From: Corynebacterium sanguinis
GTDB lineage: Bacteria; Actinomycetota; Actinomycetes; Mycobacteriales; Mycobacteriaceae
DNA: 64,000 nucleotides
Assembly: GCF_007641235.1 (NCBI RefSeq)
Contig: NZ_CP038157.1
Span: forward strand, 434,001-498,000
Direction of reading: 5' to 3'
Part shown: piece by piece, positions 1 to 9,760 of the stretch
How the letters are laid out: every line of letters starts with the position of its first letter
How positions within the stretch are numbered: position 1 is the stretch's first letter
Translations under genes and position numbers: made by a program
Notes under the pieces: model-generated
What the model was told of the DNA's origin: nothing
The model's input: the letters and a program-made list of their open reading frames with translations, nothing else
Database searches by the model: none

Positions 1-1198
<1,198 letters not shown>

Positions 1199-1498
1199 CT
1201 ACTTCTCGACAACGGCGAGCAGGTCGCGGGCGGAGAGCAGCAGGTACTCCTCGCCGTTGTACTTCAGCTCGGTGCCGCCGTACTTGGAGAACACGACGGT
1301 GTCGCCCTCCTTGACGTCGACGGGTACGCGGTTGCCGGAGTCGTCGAGACGGCCCGGGCCCACAGCGATGACGACGGCTTCCTGCGGCTTCTCAGCGGCA
1401 GAATCGGGGATGACCAGGCCGGAAGCGGTGGTGGTCTCCGCCTCAGCGATCTGAACCAGGACCTTGTCCTCGAGCGGCTTGATGTTGACGTTTGCCAT
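1199..1498 (-). CDS. groES: Co-chaperonin GroES
   Basis: Ten-kDa co-chaperonin forming the heptameric lid of GroEL. It is 99 residues, the usual size, starting [16 protein letters not shown] with the conserved KPLxDKVLV strand, a mobile loop around residues 17-35 ([16 protein letters not shown]) and the [13 protein letters not shown] motif. A GAAAGG Shine-Dalgarno sequence precedes the ATG by about 12 nt. It is first in the groES-groEL operon. The CIRCE inverted repeat at 1610-1636 lies upstream, so HrcA repression relieved by heat is expected. Confidence 0.97.
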   Translation of the reverse strand: MANVNIKPLEDKVLVQIAEAETTTASGLVIPDSAAEKPQEAVVIAVGPGRLDDSGNRVPVDVKEGDTVVFSKYGGTELKYNGEEYLLLSARDLLAVVEK

Positions 1499-1609
1499 GA
1501 TCGATCAATGACCTTTCGTGATGTTTTGAGCGTGAGTGAATTACTTCAGTCGGTTTTCATCCAGCTGCAGCCGTCGTCGCGGGTGAACAACTGTGCTCAA
1601 TGCAACCTA

Positions 1610-1636
1610 CTGGCACTCTACCCCCGAGAGTGCTAA
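1610..1636. promoter_or_regulatory. CIRCE operator (HrcA binding site) for groES-groEL
   Basis: Inverted repeat CTGGCACTC, nine-base spacer, GAGTGCTAA. This matches the CIRCE consensus TTAGCACTC-N9-GAGTGCTAA exactly in the right arm and in seven of nine bases of the left arm. It lies 112 nt upstream of the groES start. Its right arm overlaps the tsaD stop codon (1633-1635), so the operator is partly inside the upstream gene. HrcA is the known CIRCE repressor; its gene is not in this window. Confidence 0.9.
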
Positions 1637-2688
1637 CTGACAACATGCACGAGCGGCACCGCGACGTCGAGAGTGGTGTCCGTGCCCACCCCGAGACTCG
1701 AGGCCGTCCCGCCCTCGTGGATCAGCTGCGCGGCCAGCGCCGCGATCATCACGCCGTTGTCCGTGCACAGCGACAGCCGCGGCACGCGCAGCTCAACGCC
1801 GGCGGCCTCGCAGCGCTGTGCGGCGAGCTCGCGCAGTCGCCGGTTCGCCGCCACTCCGCCGCCCAAAAGCAGCACGCGCGCGCCGGTATCCTCGCAGGCC
1901 ATCAGCGCTTTTTTAGTCAAGACGTCGCACACCGCCTCCTGGAACGACGCGCACACATCCTCCACCGAGATCACGCGCCCCTCGCGCTCTGCGGCCTCCA
2001 CGTAGCGCGCCACGGAGGTCTTCAGCCCCGAAAAGGAAAAGTCGTAGCGGTGCTCGCCTCGCAGGTCCTCGGCCTTGCTCAGCCCGCGCGGGAAAGGAAT
2101 CGAGGCGGTGCCTTTCGCCGCGAGCTTATCGACGACCGGCCCGCCCGGGTACCCCAGCCCCAGAAGGCGTGCGACCTTGTCGTACGCCTCGCCGGCGGCG
2201 TCGTCAAGCGTGCTGCCCAGCTCCCGCATCGGCTTGCCCACGGCCTCGACCTCCAGCAGCTGCGTGTGCCCGCCGGAGACGAGCAGCGCCACCGAGTGCG
2301 GCAGGTCCTCGGCGCCGTCGAGGTTCGCCACCGCGACGTGCCCGCCGAGGTGATTGACGCCGTAGAAGTCCACGCCCCACGCCGCCGCGTACGCCTTAGC
2401 TGCCGACGCCCCGACGAGCAGCGCCCCGGCCAGTCCCGGACCAACCGTGGCGGCGACGGCATCGGGTTTGATGATCCCGGCATCGCTCAGCGCCGCCTCC
2501 ATCACCTGCGGCAGCGCCTCGAGGTGGGCTCGCGACGCGATCTCCGGCACCACGCCGCCGAACCGGGCGTGCTCGTGCATGGACGACGCCACCCGGTCGG
2601 CGAGGATCTCCATCGACCCGTCGTTGCCCAGCGCGACGATCCCGACCGCGGTTTCGTCACAGGAGGTCTCGATACCTAAAACGATCAT
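1633..2688 (-). CDS. tsaD: tRNA N6-adenosine threonylcarbamoyltransferase TsaD
   Basis: Transfers the threonylcarbamoyl group to A37 of ANN-decoding tRNAs (t6A), working with TsaB and TsaE. The 351-residue length is standard for the Kae1/TsaD family. It begins with GIETSCDET (residues 5-13) of the ASKHA fold, has the metal-binding His pair NHLGGH (His113, His117), and the nucleotide-loop sequences VSGGHTQL and [14 protein letters not shown]. The start overlaps the rimI stop by four bases, so translation is probably coupled. TsaB and TsaE lie upstream in the same run, giving most of the t6A machinery except TsaC. Confidence 0.97.
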   Translation of the reverse strand: MIVLGIETSCDETAVGIVALGNDGSMEILADRVASSMHEHARFGGVVPEIASRAHLEALPQVMEAALSDAGIIKPDAVAATVGPGLAGALLVGASAAKAYAAAWGVDFYGVNHLGGHVAVANLDGAEDLPHSVALLVSGGHTQLLEVEAVGKPMRELGSTLDDAAGEAYDKVARLLGLGYPGGPVVDKLAAKGTASIPFPRGLSKAEDLRGEHRYDFSFSGLKTSVARYVEAAEREGRVISVEDVCASFQEAVCDVLTKKALMACEDTGARVLLLGGGVAANRRLRELAAQRCEAAGVELRVPRLSLCTDNGVMIAALAAQLIHEGGTASSLGVGTDTTLDVAVPLVHVVS

Positions 2689-3176
2689 GTCCCTGGATCC
2701 TCCTCGCCGCGCGGGTGCCTCATCATGGAAAACGCGTCTGCGCCCGACGGCTGGTAGTACGCCTTGCGCGTCGCCAACACCGAAAAACCGTAGCTCTCAT
2801 ACAGCGCGATTGCCGGGGTGTTGTCCGTGCGCACCTCTAGAAACATTGGCCCGCCCATCAGGTCGGCGGTGTGCACGAGCTGGTCCATGAGCACCCGCCC
2901 GATGCCGCGGCCCTGGTAGGCGCCGTCCACCGCGATGGTGTGGACCTCGAACTCTGGGTCGTCGCGCGGGCCGAGCATGGCCAGCCCCGCGTAACCGACG
3001 AGCACTTCTTCGGCGTCAGCCTCATCCTCGACGAAGGCGCCGACGTAGAAGGTGTACGGCTGCGCGAACTGCGCCACGAAGACATCGCGCGACCACGGGT
3101 TGTCGCCGACGAACAACGCCTGCTCAATCTCGGCGACGCGGGTGGCGTCCGCGATGGTTAACTCCCGCAGCCTCAC
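2685..3176 (-). CDS. rimI: Ribosomal-protein-alanine N-acetyltransferase RimI
   Basis: GNAT-family acetyltransferase whose prototype acetylates the N-terminal alanine of ribosomal protein S18. It is 163 residues. The acetyl-CoA-binding loop QGRGIG is at residues 88-93, followed by RVLMDQL, and the C-terminal half has the RimI-type ALYESYGF and ATRKAYY segments. It overlaps tsaB upstream and tsaD downstream by four bases each. The tsaB-rimI-tsaD order is widespread. The substrate in this organism is inferred from the family; the domain call is firm. Confidence 0.92.
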   Translation of the reverse strand: MRLRELTIADATRVAEIEQALFVGDNPWSRDVFVAQFAQPYTFYVGAFVEDEADAEEVLVGYAGLAMLGPRDDPEFEVHTIAVDGAYQGRGIGRVLMDQLVHTADLMGGPMFLEVRTDNTPAIALYESYGFSVLATRKAYYQPSGADAFSMMRHPRGEEDPGT

Positions 3177-3850
3177 GCAAGCTCCCCGAGGTCCACGGCC
3201 GGAATCGCGGCCGAGCGCGCGGCGGGCTTCGGCGGCACCGCGTCCGGCCGCCTGAGGTAGAGCGGGACCAGCGGCGCGGGCTCGGCGTCGAGGTCCGCAA
3301 CGCGCGCGAGCCCGACCGGGCTCGGCGCTACGTAGGTCACGGTCGCCTCGCCTACCTCAAGCTGCGGGCTCAGGTGCTCCGGGACGCTAATCACGGCCGC
3401 TCCGCGCGTATCGACGTCCCCCGGAGCCGTAACGCTCGGCCCCGCGACGCGCGCGCCGCCGACGAACTTCGCCCAATAGATTTCCTTGCGCCGCGCGTCA
3501 GTGGCCACGACAACGGGGCGCTCGGTGGGGGCGTCGATAAGCGAGGCGACGGCGTCGTGGGTGACCACGCCATGGACGGGGATCCCCAGCGCTTGACCGA
3601 AGGCTCCCGCCGTGGCCATGCCGACGCGCAGCCCGGTGAAGGGGCCGGGGCCGCAGCCGACGACGATCGCCGTGAGGTCGCCGAAACCGAGCCCTGCCTG
3701 GTCCAAAAGCCGGGTGACCTCGGGCACGAGCCGCTCGTTGTGGGCCCGCGTCTGTGTCACCGATTCCGCGATCGTCCGGGGCTCATCCGACGCGTCGACG
3801 AGGCCGACCACGAGGTCGCTCGTCGCGGTGTCCAGTGCCAGAACGATCAC
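3173..3850 (-). CDS. tsaB: t6A biosynthesis dimerisation protein TsaB
   Basis: Non-catalytic ASKHA-fold partner that binds TsaD and is needed for t6A synthesis. It is 225 residues, starting MIVLALDTATSDLVVGLVD. The DTAT motif and the GCGPGPFTGLRVGMATA segment (about residues 65-81) are the TsaB signature. The C-terminal domain is shorter and more variable, as usual. Its stop overlaps the rimI start by four bases. It follows the small exported protein at 3863-4360 after a 12-nt gap, so it is probably cotranscribed with alr-tsaE. Confidence 0.95.
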   Translation of the reverse strand: MIVLALDTATSDLVVGLVDASDEPRTIAESVTQTRAHNERLVPEVTRLLDQAGLGFGDLTAIVVGCGPGPFTGLRVGMATAGAFGQALGIPVHGVVTHDAVASLIDAPTERPVVVATDARRKEIYWAKFVGGARVAGPSVTAPGDVDTRGAAVISVPEHLSPQLEVGEATVTYVAPSPVGLARVADLDAEPAPLVPLYLRRPDAVPPKPAARSAAIPAVDLGELA

Positions 3851-3862
3851 AAGCGAGCTCCC

Positions 3863-4360
3863 TTAGGAGTTAATGCCCATCGTCCACGTGCCCTCGTTGA
3901 CGTAGAACGGGATCGGGGTGTTCAGCGGGAAGGACTCGGACTGCGCGACGGTGCAGATGTTCACGGTGTCCAGGTTGATCTTGTCCAGGGTGACATCGCC
4001 GCCGCGCTCCGCGGGCAGCAGAACCATGTAGCCGTACTTGCCGCTCAGGTCGACCTCGGCGGCATCTAGGTCGAACGCCTGCAGCTTCGCCAGGGTCAGC
4101 TCAGCCGGATCCGTCGGGCACATCGTGGTGTAGCCGGCGAAGGAATCGTCGTACACCAGCGCGGGGTTAACCAGCTCCGCCACGACCGAGTCGCCGTTGG
4201 CGGCCTCGGTAGCCTGCAGGCTCTGGGCGAGCGAGTTGGTGTGGCTCACCTGCGCCCCTCCCCTCGTCATGGGGATAAAAATGATGGCGATGAGGACGAT
4301 TACCCACAGGGCGAGGGCGAGCCCGATCCAGCGGCGGTTGGCGTTGTTCAGCTTCAGCAT
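3863..4360 (-). CDS. Membrane-anchored exported protein of unknown function
   Basis: A 165-residue protein that I do not recognise as a named family. It starts MLKLNNANRRWIG and has one hydrophobic segment at about residues 12-31 (LALALWVIVLIAIIFI), so it is probably a signal anchor with the rest outside the membrane. The extracytoplasmic part is mixed alpha/beta with two cysteines (in TTMCPTDP and NICTVAQ) that could form a disulfide. It sits between tsaE (18 nt upstream) and tsaB (12 nt downstream) on the same strand, so expression is tied to the t6A operon, yet export makes a direct t6A role unlikely. It is probably a corynebacterial lineage gene. Confidence 0.8.
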   Translation of the reverse strand: MLKLNNANRRWIGLALALWVIVLIAIIFIPMTRGGAQVSHTNSLAQSLQATEAANGDSVVAELVNPALVYDDSFAGYTTMCPTDPAELTLAKLQAFDLDAAEVDLSGKYGYMVLLPAERGGDVTLDKINLDTVNICTVAQSESFPLNTPIPFYVNEGTWTMGINS

Positions 4361-4378
4361 GGACTAGATCCTACATCG

Positions 4379-4876
4379 CTACTGCTCTGGGACTCTTATT
4401 TCCCAAAAGATCAGCCTGCCCTCGGAGTCCGGATCCTGGGCGACGAGCGTCTCGCGGTCAATCGTGACCTTGAGGTAGGCCGAGGCGATCTGCTCGACCA
4501 ATCCCCCGCCCCACTCCGCGACAACAACTGCCGTGTCAAGGTCCGTCTCCAAGTCCAGCGCATCGAGCTCGCCGAGCGGGTCGCCGGACGAGCCCTCACC
4601 GATGAGCCGGTAGGCGTCGACGTGCACGAGCGACGGCCCGCCGTCCCGCGACCTGTGCTCGCGGGCAATGACGAACGTCGGGCTGGTCACCCGACCTGAA
4701 ACCCCCATGCCGTCCGCGATGCCTTGCGTGAACGTCGTCTTGCCCGCCCCGAGCGGGCCGTCGAGGATGACCACGTCGCCCGCCTCGAGGGCTGCGCCCA
4801 GCTCGTGGCCGAGCTGCTTCGTCTCGGCCGCGGTGTCGCAGCGCCGCGAGCCGTTCTCCGGGAAATCGCCCCTCAT
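4379..4876 (-). CDS. tsaE: t6A biosynthesis ATPase TsaE
   Basis: P-loop ATPase that resets the TsaBD complex during t6A formation. It is 165 residues. Walker A GPLGAGKTT is at residues 40-48, followed by the family motifs SPTFVIAREH and LVHVDAYRL, then VVAEWGGGL, which corresponds to the conserved [VI]EW(P/A) segment. The ATG overlaps the alr stop by four bases (4873-4876), consistent with translational coupling to alr. Confidence 0.95.
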   Translation of the reverse strand: MRGDFPENGSRRCDTAAETKQLGHELGAALEAGDVVILDGPLGAGKTTFTQGIADGMGVSGRVTSPTFVIAREHRSRDGGPSLVHVDAYRLIGEGSSGDPLGELDALDLETDLDTAVVVAEWGGGLVEQIASAYLKVTIDRETLVAQDPDSEGRLIFWEIRVPEQ

Positions 4877-5952
4877 GCCTGCCTACCTCCGTGAAAGCTG
4901 CGCACCGTGCGCCCCTTCGGGGAGCACACGATCTCGTAGTTGATGGTGCCGACGCGCTCGGCGAGCTCGGTCGCGCTCATCCCGCCGGCGCCGAAGATGA
5001 TCGCCTCGTCGCCCCCCGCCACACCCTCCGGGTTGCCACCGAGCCAGACCAGGAACTGGTCCATGCACACGCGCCCCACCTGCGGGTAGCGCCTGGCGCC
5101 GATGGCCACATCCAGGTTGCCCTGCCAGGAGCGCCCCACGCCGTCGGCGTAACCCGCCGGAACGACCGCGATGAACCCGTCCTCAGGCGCGCTCCAGGTC
5201 AGCCCGTAGCTCAGCGCCTCGCCCGCCGCCAGCGGCTTGACCGCAAGGATCCGCGCCACCCACGTCATCGCCGGGCGCAGGCCGTGCTCGGCCCCCGCGA
5301 TCGGTTCGAGCCCGTAGAGGCCCAGCCCGGCGCGGACCTGGTCGAAAACAAGATCCGGGCGGCTGAGCAGCGACGGCGTGTTGGCGAGGTGGTTGCACTG
5401 CACGTCGAGGCCGTGCGCGCGGGCGCGCTCGATCGCGCGGCGAAACGCCCGGGCTTGGACGTCGTTGTACGGGTGCGCCGGCTCGTCGGCCACGGCGAGG
5501 TGGCTCATTAGCCCGCGCACGTTGAGCCCGGCGCGCGCCGCGAGGGAGAACGCCTCGTCCCAGTGCGCCTCGATGAGCCCCGAGCGGTGCATGCCGGTGT
5601 CCACTTTGATGTGCAGGGGGGCGCCGATGTGGGTGTCGATAAGCCAGCGAAGATGCTCCAGGGTGGGCACGCCGAGCTCGATGCCGGCGGGGATGTCCTG
5701 GCCCGGCACCCACAGCCACGACACCACGGGCTTGGCGGTCAGCTCGCGTACCTCGGCAGCCTCGGCGAGCGTGGCGGTGCCGAAGGCGTCGGCGCCCGCG
5801 GCGTCCATCACCGGCACGACCCGGGCGACACCGTGGTTGTAGGCGTCGGCTTTGACCACGCACATCAGGCGCGCGCCGCCCGCGAGCTGGGACAACAGGC
5901 GCGTGTTGTGCGCGATCGCGTCCAAGTCAATGCGTGCGGTGAGCAGATCCAT
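4873..5952 (-). CDS. alr: Alanine racemase
   Basis: PLP enzyme that interconverts L- and D-alanine for peptidoglycan. From the ATG at 5952 it is 359 residues, starting MDLLTARIDLDAIAHN. The PLP lysine is Lys34 in VVKADAYNHG. The SYGLTW segment holds the second catalytic tyrosine, and AGYADGVGRSW and VCMDQFLV are family motifs. A longer in-frame GTG start at 5991 exists but would overlap the upstream gene by 20 nt and adds no family-like sequence, so I prefer 5952. It is followed with a 4-nt overlap by tsaE, a common actinobacterial arrangement. Confidence 0.95.
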   Translation of the reverse strand: MDLLTARIDLDAIAHNTRLLSQLAGGARLMCVVKADAYNHGVARVVPVMDAAGADAFGTATLAEAAEVRELTAKPVVSWLWVPGQDIPAGIELGVPTLEHLRWLIDTHIGAPLHIKVDTGMHRSGLIEAHWDEAFSLAARAGLNVRGLMSHLAVADEPAHPYNDVQARAFRRAIERARAHGLDVQCNHLANTPSLLSRPDLVFDQVRAGLGLYGLEPIAGAEHGLRPAMTWVARILAVKPLAAGEALSYGLTWSAPEDGFIAVVPAGYADGVGRSWQGNLDVAIGARRYPQVGRVCMDQFLVWLGGNPEGVAGGDEAIIFGAGGMSATELAERVGTINYEIVCSPKGRTVRSFHGGRQA

Positions 5953-5971
5953 GGCCACTATTGTGCCGGAT

Positions 5972-6622
5972 CTAGACGAGGTGGAGTCCACCGAGGATCA
6001 CCAGTAGCACGGACACTGCCCACGTCGCCGTGAGCGTTACCGGGCGCGGGTTGGCCCGAGCCCAGGCGAAACCGCGGCCGGCGGCGCTGTCCGGGCTCCG
6101 GCGCACCCACGCCACCACGAGCGCGCAGGCCGTGGGCAGGCTCAGCGCCACCGTGGCGTACAGCACGAGCGAGAGATAGCGCACCGCGGGCTCGATGCCG
6201 GCGGTCGACAGCAGCGCCAGCCCGCCGTAGAACGGCACGGACGTCGCCGACTGAATCAACCCCAGGACAAACCCCGTGGCCACGGTTTTCGGCCCAGGCG
6301 TGCGCAGCGGCACCATGACCTTTTCCACCACCGCGGAGTGATCCCCGCCGCGCAGGGCCAAAAGGCCTGTGACCACGCCCGTCGCGATGAGCACGACGCC
6401 GAAGACGGGGCCCTCAACGAAGCTCTTTACCACGGGTCCGAGGCCGTCGAAAATAACGAGCATGACTAGCGCGAGGCTGGCCACACCCAGCCAGTCGCCG
6501 ATGATCAGCAGCGAAGTGATTTTCGCGTACGCGTGCTTGACGACGATCCCCACCGCGACGACCACCCCGATCAGCAGCAGGTTGATCGAGTCGACGAAAG
6601 CAAGGGAGAGGGCTCCGAGCAT
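5972..6622 (-). CDS. Polytopic membrane protein, LysE/GAP-like exporter fold
   Basis: A 216-residue protein with about six hydrophobic segments (residues roughly 5-27, 38-60, 70-90, 115-140, 148-170 and 195-215). A central charged loop contains the only long hydrophilic stretch. Organisation and size resemble the LysE-superfamily or GAP-type small exporters of mycolate actinobacteria, but I see no diagnostic motif, so substrate and function are unknown. It starts 18 nt after the glmS stop and precedes alr by 19 nt, so it sits in an operon between two cell-wall precursor genes. Confidence 0.75.
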   Translation of the reverse strand: MLGALSLAFVDSINLLLIGVVVAVGIVVKHAYAKITSLLIIGDWLGVASLALVMLVIFDGLGPVVKSFVEGPVFGVVLIATGVVTGLLALRGGDHSAVVEKVMVPLRTPGPKTVATGFVLGLIQSATSVPFYGGLALLSTAGIEPAVRYLSLVLYATVALSLPTACALVVAWVRRSPDSAAGRGFAWARANPRPVTLTATWAVSVLLVILGGLHLV

Positions 6623-6640
6623 GCTGAAAGGTTCTCGCGC

Positions 6641-8503
6641 CTACTCGACCGTGACCGACTTGGCCAGGTTGCGCGGCTTGTCGATGTCTTCGTTGCCGTT
6701 TTCGCGCGCGATGTCCGCCGCAAGGAACTGCAGCGGCACGGTGGCGAGCAGGGGCTGCATGATCGTCGGCGTCTGCGGGATGCGCAGCAGCCAGTTGGCG
6801 TACGGCTCGACGGCGGTGTCGCCCTCCTCCGCGATCACGATCGTCTTCGCCCCGCGCGCGCGGATCTCCTGGATATTGGAGACGATCTTCGAGTGCAGCT
6901 GGCTCACGCCGCGCGGGCTGGGCACGATGACCACGACCGGCAGGTCGTCTTCAATCAGCGCGATCGGACCGTGCTTGAGCTCGCCCGCCGGGAAGCCCTC
7001 GGCGTGGATGTAGGCGAGCTCCTTGAGCTTGAGCGCGCCCTCCAGGGCGATCGGGAAGCCGACGCCGCGGCCGAGGAAGAGCATGGTTTTTACAGCACCC
7101 AGGGTCTCAGAGATCCGCTTGACCTCGTCGCGCACGGTCAGTGCGGTGGCGATCTTGTCCGGGATGGCCTCGAGTTCCTTCCAGATCTCGGTGATCTCGT
7201 CCGGGTATTTCGTCCCCTTCGCTTGCGCCAGGGCGAGGCCGACGATGTAGTTTGCCGCGACCTGCGCGAGGAACGCCTTGGTCGACGCCACGCCGATCTC
7301 CGGGCCGGCGTGGGTGTAGAGCACAGCGTCGGACTCGCGCGGGATCTGCGAGCCGTTGGTGTTGCAGACCGCGAGCACCTTCGCGCCCTGCGTCTTCGCG
7401 TGGCGCACGGCCTCTAGCGTGTCGGCGGTCTCGCCGGACTGCGAGATCGCGAGCACCAGCGTGCGCTCGTCGAGCACCGGGTCGCGGTAGCGGAACTCGC
7501 TGGCCACCTCAATCTGGACCGGGATGCGCACCCAGTGCTCGATGGCGTACTTGGCCGCCAGGCCGGAGTGGTAGGCGGATCCACAGGCCACAACGAACAC
7601 CTGGTTGAAGGACTTCAGCTCCGTGGGGGTGAGGTTGTTTTCATCCAGCGTGACACGGCCGTTGGCCCAGTGGCCGGCCAGGGTGTCGCGCACTGCGGCG
7701 GGCTGCTCGAAGATCTCCTTCATCATGAAGGAGTCGTAGCCGCCCTTCTCCGCGGCCTCGAGGTCCCAGTCGATGGTAAATGGTTTGCCCTCGGCGGGCG
7801 TGCCGTCGAAGTTGAGGATCTCGTAGTCGTCCTTGGTGATGATCACCACGGAGTCGTGGCCCAGCTCGACGGCCTGCTTCGTGTGCTCGATGAAGGCGGC
7901 GACATCGGAGCCGAGGAACATCTCGCCCTCGCCGACGCCGACCATCAGCGGCGTAGAGCGACGCGCGGCGATGATCTGGTCGGGGTGGTCGGCGTGCACG
8001 AACAAAAGCGTGAACGCGCCCTCCAGGCGGCTGAGAACGTGCAGCGCGGAGGCGCGGAAGTCGCCCGCGGTCTCCCCCTCGTTGTACGCCTTGGCCAGCA
8101 GGTGCGCGGCGGTTTCAGAGTCTGTGTCGGAAGTCAGCTCGACGCCGTCGCGCTCGAGCTCCGCGCGCAGCGCGGCGAAGTTCTCGATGATCCCGTTGTG
8201 CACGATCGCGACCTTGCCGTCGAAGGAGATGTGCGGGTGCGCGTTCTCGTCCGTCGGTCGGCCGTGGGTGGCCCAGCGCGTGTGGCCGATAACTGTGGTT
8301 CCGGTGAGGGTGTCTTCGCCGATCTCAGAGATTTTGTCCTCTAAGTTGGCGAGCTTGCCGGCACGCTTTGCGCTGGCAATGCCGTTCTCGCCGACAACGG
8401 CAACGCCCGCGGAATCGTATCCGCGGTATTCCATGCGGCGCAGGGCCTCAACGGCGATGGGCAGCGATTCTTTCGTGCCGACATATCCAACAATTCCACA
8501 CAT
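6641..8503 (-). CDS. glmS: Glutamine-fructose-6-phosphate aminotransferase (isomerising)
   Basis: Makes glucosamine-6-phosphate from fructose-6-phosphate and glutamine, the entry step to UDP-GlcNAc. It is 620 residues from the ATG at 8503. The mature N-terminus is MCGIVGYVG with nucleophile Cys2 after Met removal, which fixes the start even though the frame stays open for another 300 codons upstream. The glutaminase domain has GHTRWATHG and NGIIENF. Two SIS domains carry ACGSAYHSG, SQSGETADT and STKAF, and the C-terminus ends DKPRNLAKSVTVE as usual. No glmS ribozyme is apparent upstream. GlmM, the next enzyme of the pathway, lies 3 kb away. Confidence 0.98.
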   Translation of the reverse strand: MCGIVGYVGTKESLPIAVEALRRMEYRGYDSAGVAVVGENGIASAKRAGKLANLEDKISEIGEDTLTGTTVIGHTRWATHGRPTDENAHPHISFDGKVAIVHNGIIENFAALRAELERDGVELTSDTDSETAAHLLAKAYNEGETAGDFRASALHVLSRLEGAFTLLFVHADHPDQIIAARRSTPLMVGVGEGEMFLGSDVAAFIEHTKQAVELGHDSVVIITKDDYEILNFDGTPAEGKPFTIDWDLEAAEKGGYDSFMMKEIFEQPAAVRDTLAGHWANGRVTLDENNLTPTELKSFNQVFVVACGSAYHSGLAAKYAIEHWVRIPVQIEVASEFRYRDPVLDERTLVLAISQSGETADTLEAVRHAKTQGAKVLAVCNTNGSQIPRESDAVLYTHAGPEIGVASTKAFLAQVAANYIVGLALAQAKGTKYPDEITEIWKELEAIPDKIATALTVRDEVKRISETLGAVKTMLFLGRGVGFPIALEGALKLKELAYIHAEGFPAGELKHGPIALIEDDLPVVVIVPSPRGVSQLHSKIVSNIQEIRARGAKTIVIAEEGDTAVEPYANWLLRIPQTPTIMQPLLATVPLQFLAADIARENGNEDIDKPRNLAKSVTVE

Positions 8504-8619
8504 GCGCCCCACCCTAATACAACCTCTTACCCCCACCCGCATCTTGCTTCTCGACGCCCAACCTGACCGCACCGCCAACCAATTACGCATCAACCGCCCC
8601 TGCCACTGACAACATGACG

Positions 8620-8625
8620 TATTCT
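8620..8625 (+). promoter_or_regulatory. Possible -10 box giving a leaderless transcript
   Basis: TATTCT ends seven bases before the GTG start at 8633, so transcription would begin at or next to the start codon. No Shine-Dalgarno sequence precedes this GTG, which supports a leaderless mRNA, a frequent type in corynebacteria. I found no convincing -35 at the usual distance. Confidence 0.35.
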
Positions 8626-8632
8626 TGCTGTT

Positions 8633-9487
8633 GTGTCTGCGAAATTGAAGAAGCTGTCTGATCTGACAAAGCGTGGCCCGCACCGGGTCCTCGAGGGCGA
8701 CCTTGGCTACACCGGCCTGCCTGGGAAGGTGTACGCCCCGGCGGAAGGCGAGGGCCTTCCCGCGATTGCTTTCGGCCACGACTGGATGAAGAGCATCGAC
8801 GATTACCATGCCACCCTGCGCCACCTGGCCAGCTGGGGAATTGTCGTCGCGGCCCCCGCCACCGAGTCGGGCTTCAAACCTGACCATGCCGGATTCTCCG
8901 CAGACTTGGACAGTGCGATGCAGATCCTTGCGGGCGTGCGCCTCGGCAACGGAAACATCACCGTGGCCCCGGGCAAGATTGGCGTTGCGGGACACGGCAT
9001 GGGCGGCGGCGCCGCAGTGCTGTCCGCGGTGGACAACCACAAGGTCAAAGCCGTCGCCGCGATTTACCCGGCCAACACCGCGCCCTCGTCGATCCAGGCG
9101 GCGCGGAACATCTTCCTGCCGGGCATGGTCATCGGGGCCGACGATGACTCCGACTCCCTGTTCGACCCGGGCAACCCCGCGAAACTGGCGTACAACTGGG
9201 CTGGAGATGTGGTTTACCGAATCCCGGCCAAGGGGAGCCAGGCAAGCTTTAGCGAAGACGGCATAGTCAAGCGCATCCTGGGGCTGGCTCGCCCCAACGG
9301 GAAGGTGCAGGCAACGGTGCGCGGGCTGCTCGTGGGTTACTTCCTTCACCAGCTCGACGGCCAGAGCAAGTACTCCGACTTCAGCGAGGCCGACGCCACC
9401 GGCGCGAAGGTCACCTCGCTGCACGGGGACGATCTCGCGGAGCGCGCCGGCCTGACTCGCGACGACTCCAGCTTCTCCTTCTTCTAA
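8633..9487 (+). CDS. Alpha/beta-hydrolase-fold protein without catalytic serine
   Basis: A 284-residue protein resembling the dienelactone-hydrolase/PET-hydrolase-like branch of alpha/beta hydrolases. It has an oxyanion-side segment (AIAFGHDWM), then the nucleophile elbow VAGHGMGGGAAVLSA. In active relatives the elbow is GHSMGG. Here the serine position is Gly122 (codon GGC at 8996-8998), and the usual acid/His segment reads GADDDSD and KGSQASF with Gln where His is expected. It is therefore probably a non-catalytic homologue or uses another chemistry. It stands alone on the plus strand, divergent from glmS. Confidence 0.85.
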   Translation: MSAKLKKLSDLTKRGPHRVLEGDLGYTGLPGKVYAPAEGEGLPAIAFGHDWMKSIDDYHATLRHLASWGIVVAAPATESGFKPDHAGFSADLDSAMQILAGVRLGNGNITVAPGKIGVAGHGMGGGAAVLSAVDNHKVKAVAAIYPANTAPSSIQAARNIFLPGMVIGADDDSDSLFDPGNPAKLAYNWAGDVVYRIPAKGSQASFSEDGIVKRILGLARPNGKVQATVRGLLVGYFLHQLDGQSKYSDFSEADATGAKVTSLHGDDLAERAGLTRDDSSFSFF

Positions 9488-9514
9488 GTTTCCGAGCCGT
9501 GAGGGCGGGCGACT

Positions 9515-9760
9515 CTACGTCTCGTCCTTGTCGTCGCGGCGCAGCACTCCCTGCACGCGGCCGTTTCGGCGCACAGGTCGGTAAACGCCCCGCGGGGTGA
9601 CCGGTGCCGGGCGCAGCTTCATTTCCCGCGCTATGGCCTGCTGTCGCCCAGCTTGCTCCATTTGGCGGTGAGCCTCGGCGATCGCCGCCTCGAAATCAAC
9701 CATCCGTTTCGCGGTTCGGAGTTTGTACTGCTCCACGAATTCGACGAAATCCATCACCAT
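9515..9760 (-). CDS. Small charged protein of unknown function, third gene of an ESX-like operon
   Basis: An 81-residue protein starting MVMDFVEFVEQYKLRTAKRM. The first half is predicted helical, with a heptad-like run through about residue 45. The second half is basic and proline/arginine rich (PAPVTPRGVYRPVRRNGR). No family is recognised. Its start overlaps the end of the 423-residue gene by seven bases, so it is translationally coupled to that operon. It could be a chaperone or adaptor for the larger product, but this is only inferred from context. Confidence 0.7.
   Translation of the reverse strand: MVMDFVEFVEQYKLRTAKRMVDFEAAIAEAHRQMEQAGRQQAIAREMKLRPAPVTPRGVYRPVRRNGRVQGVLRRDDKDET

Noticed and set aside
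8504..8632. glmS ribozyme/riboswitch
   Set aside because: The region is short and lacks the conserved core; none is expected in actinobacteria.
8504..9424. 307-residue N-terminal extension of the glmS frame
   Set aside because: GlmS must begin MCGIVG because Cys2 is the nucleophile. The extension lies antisense to the alpha/beta hydrolase gene.
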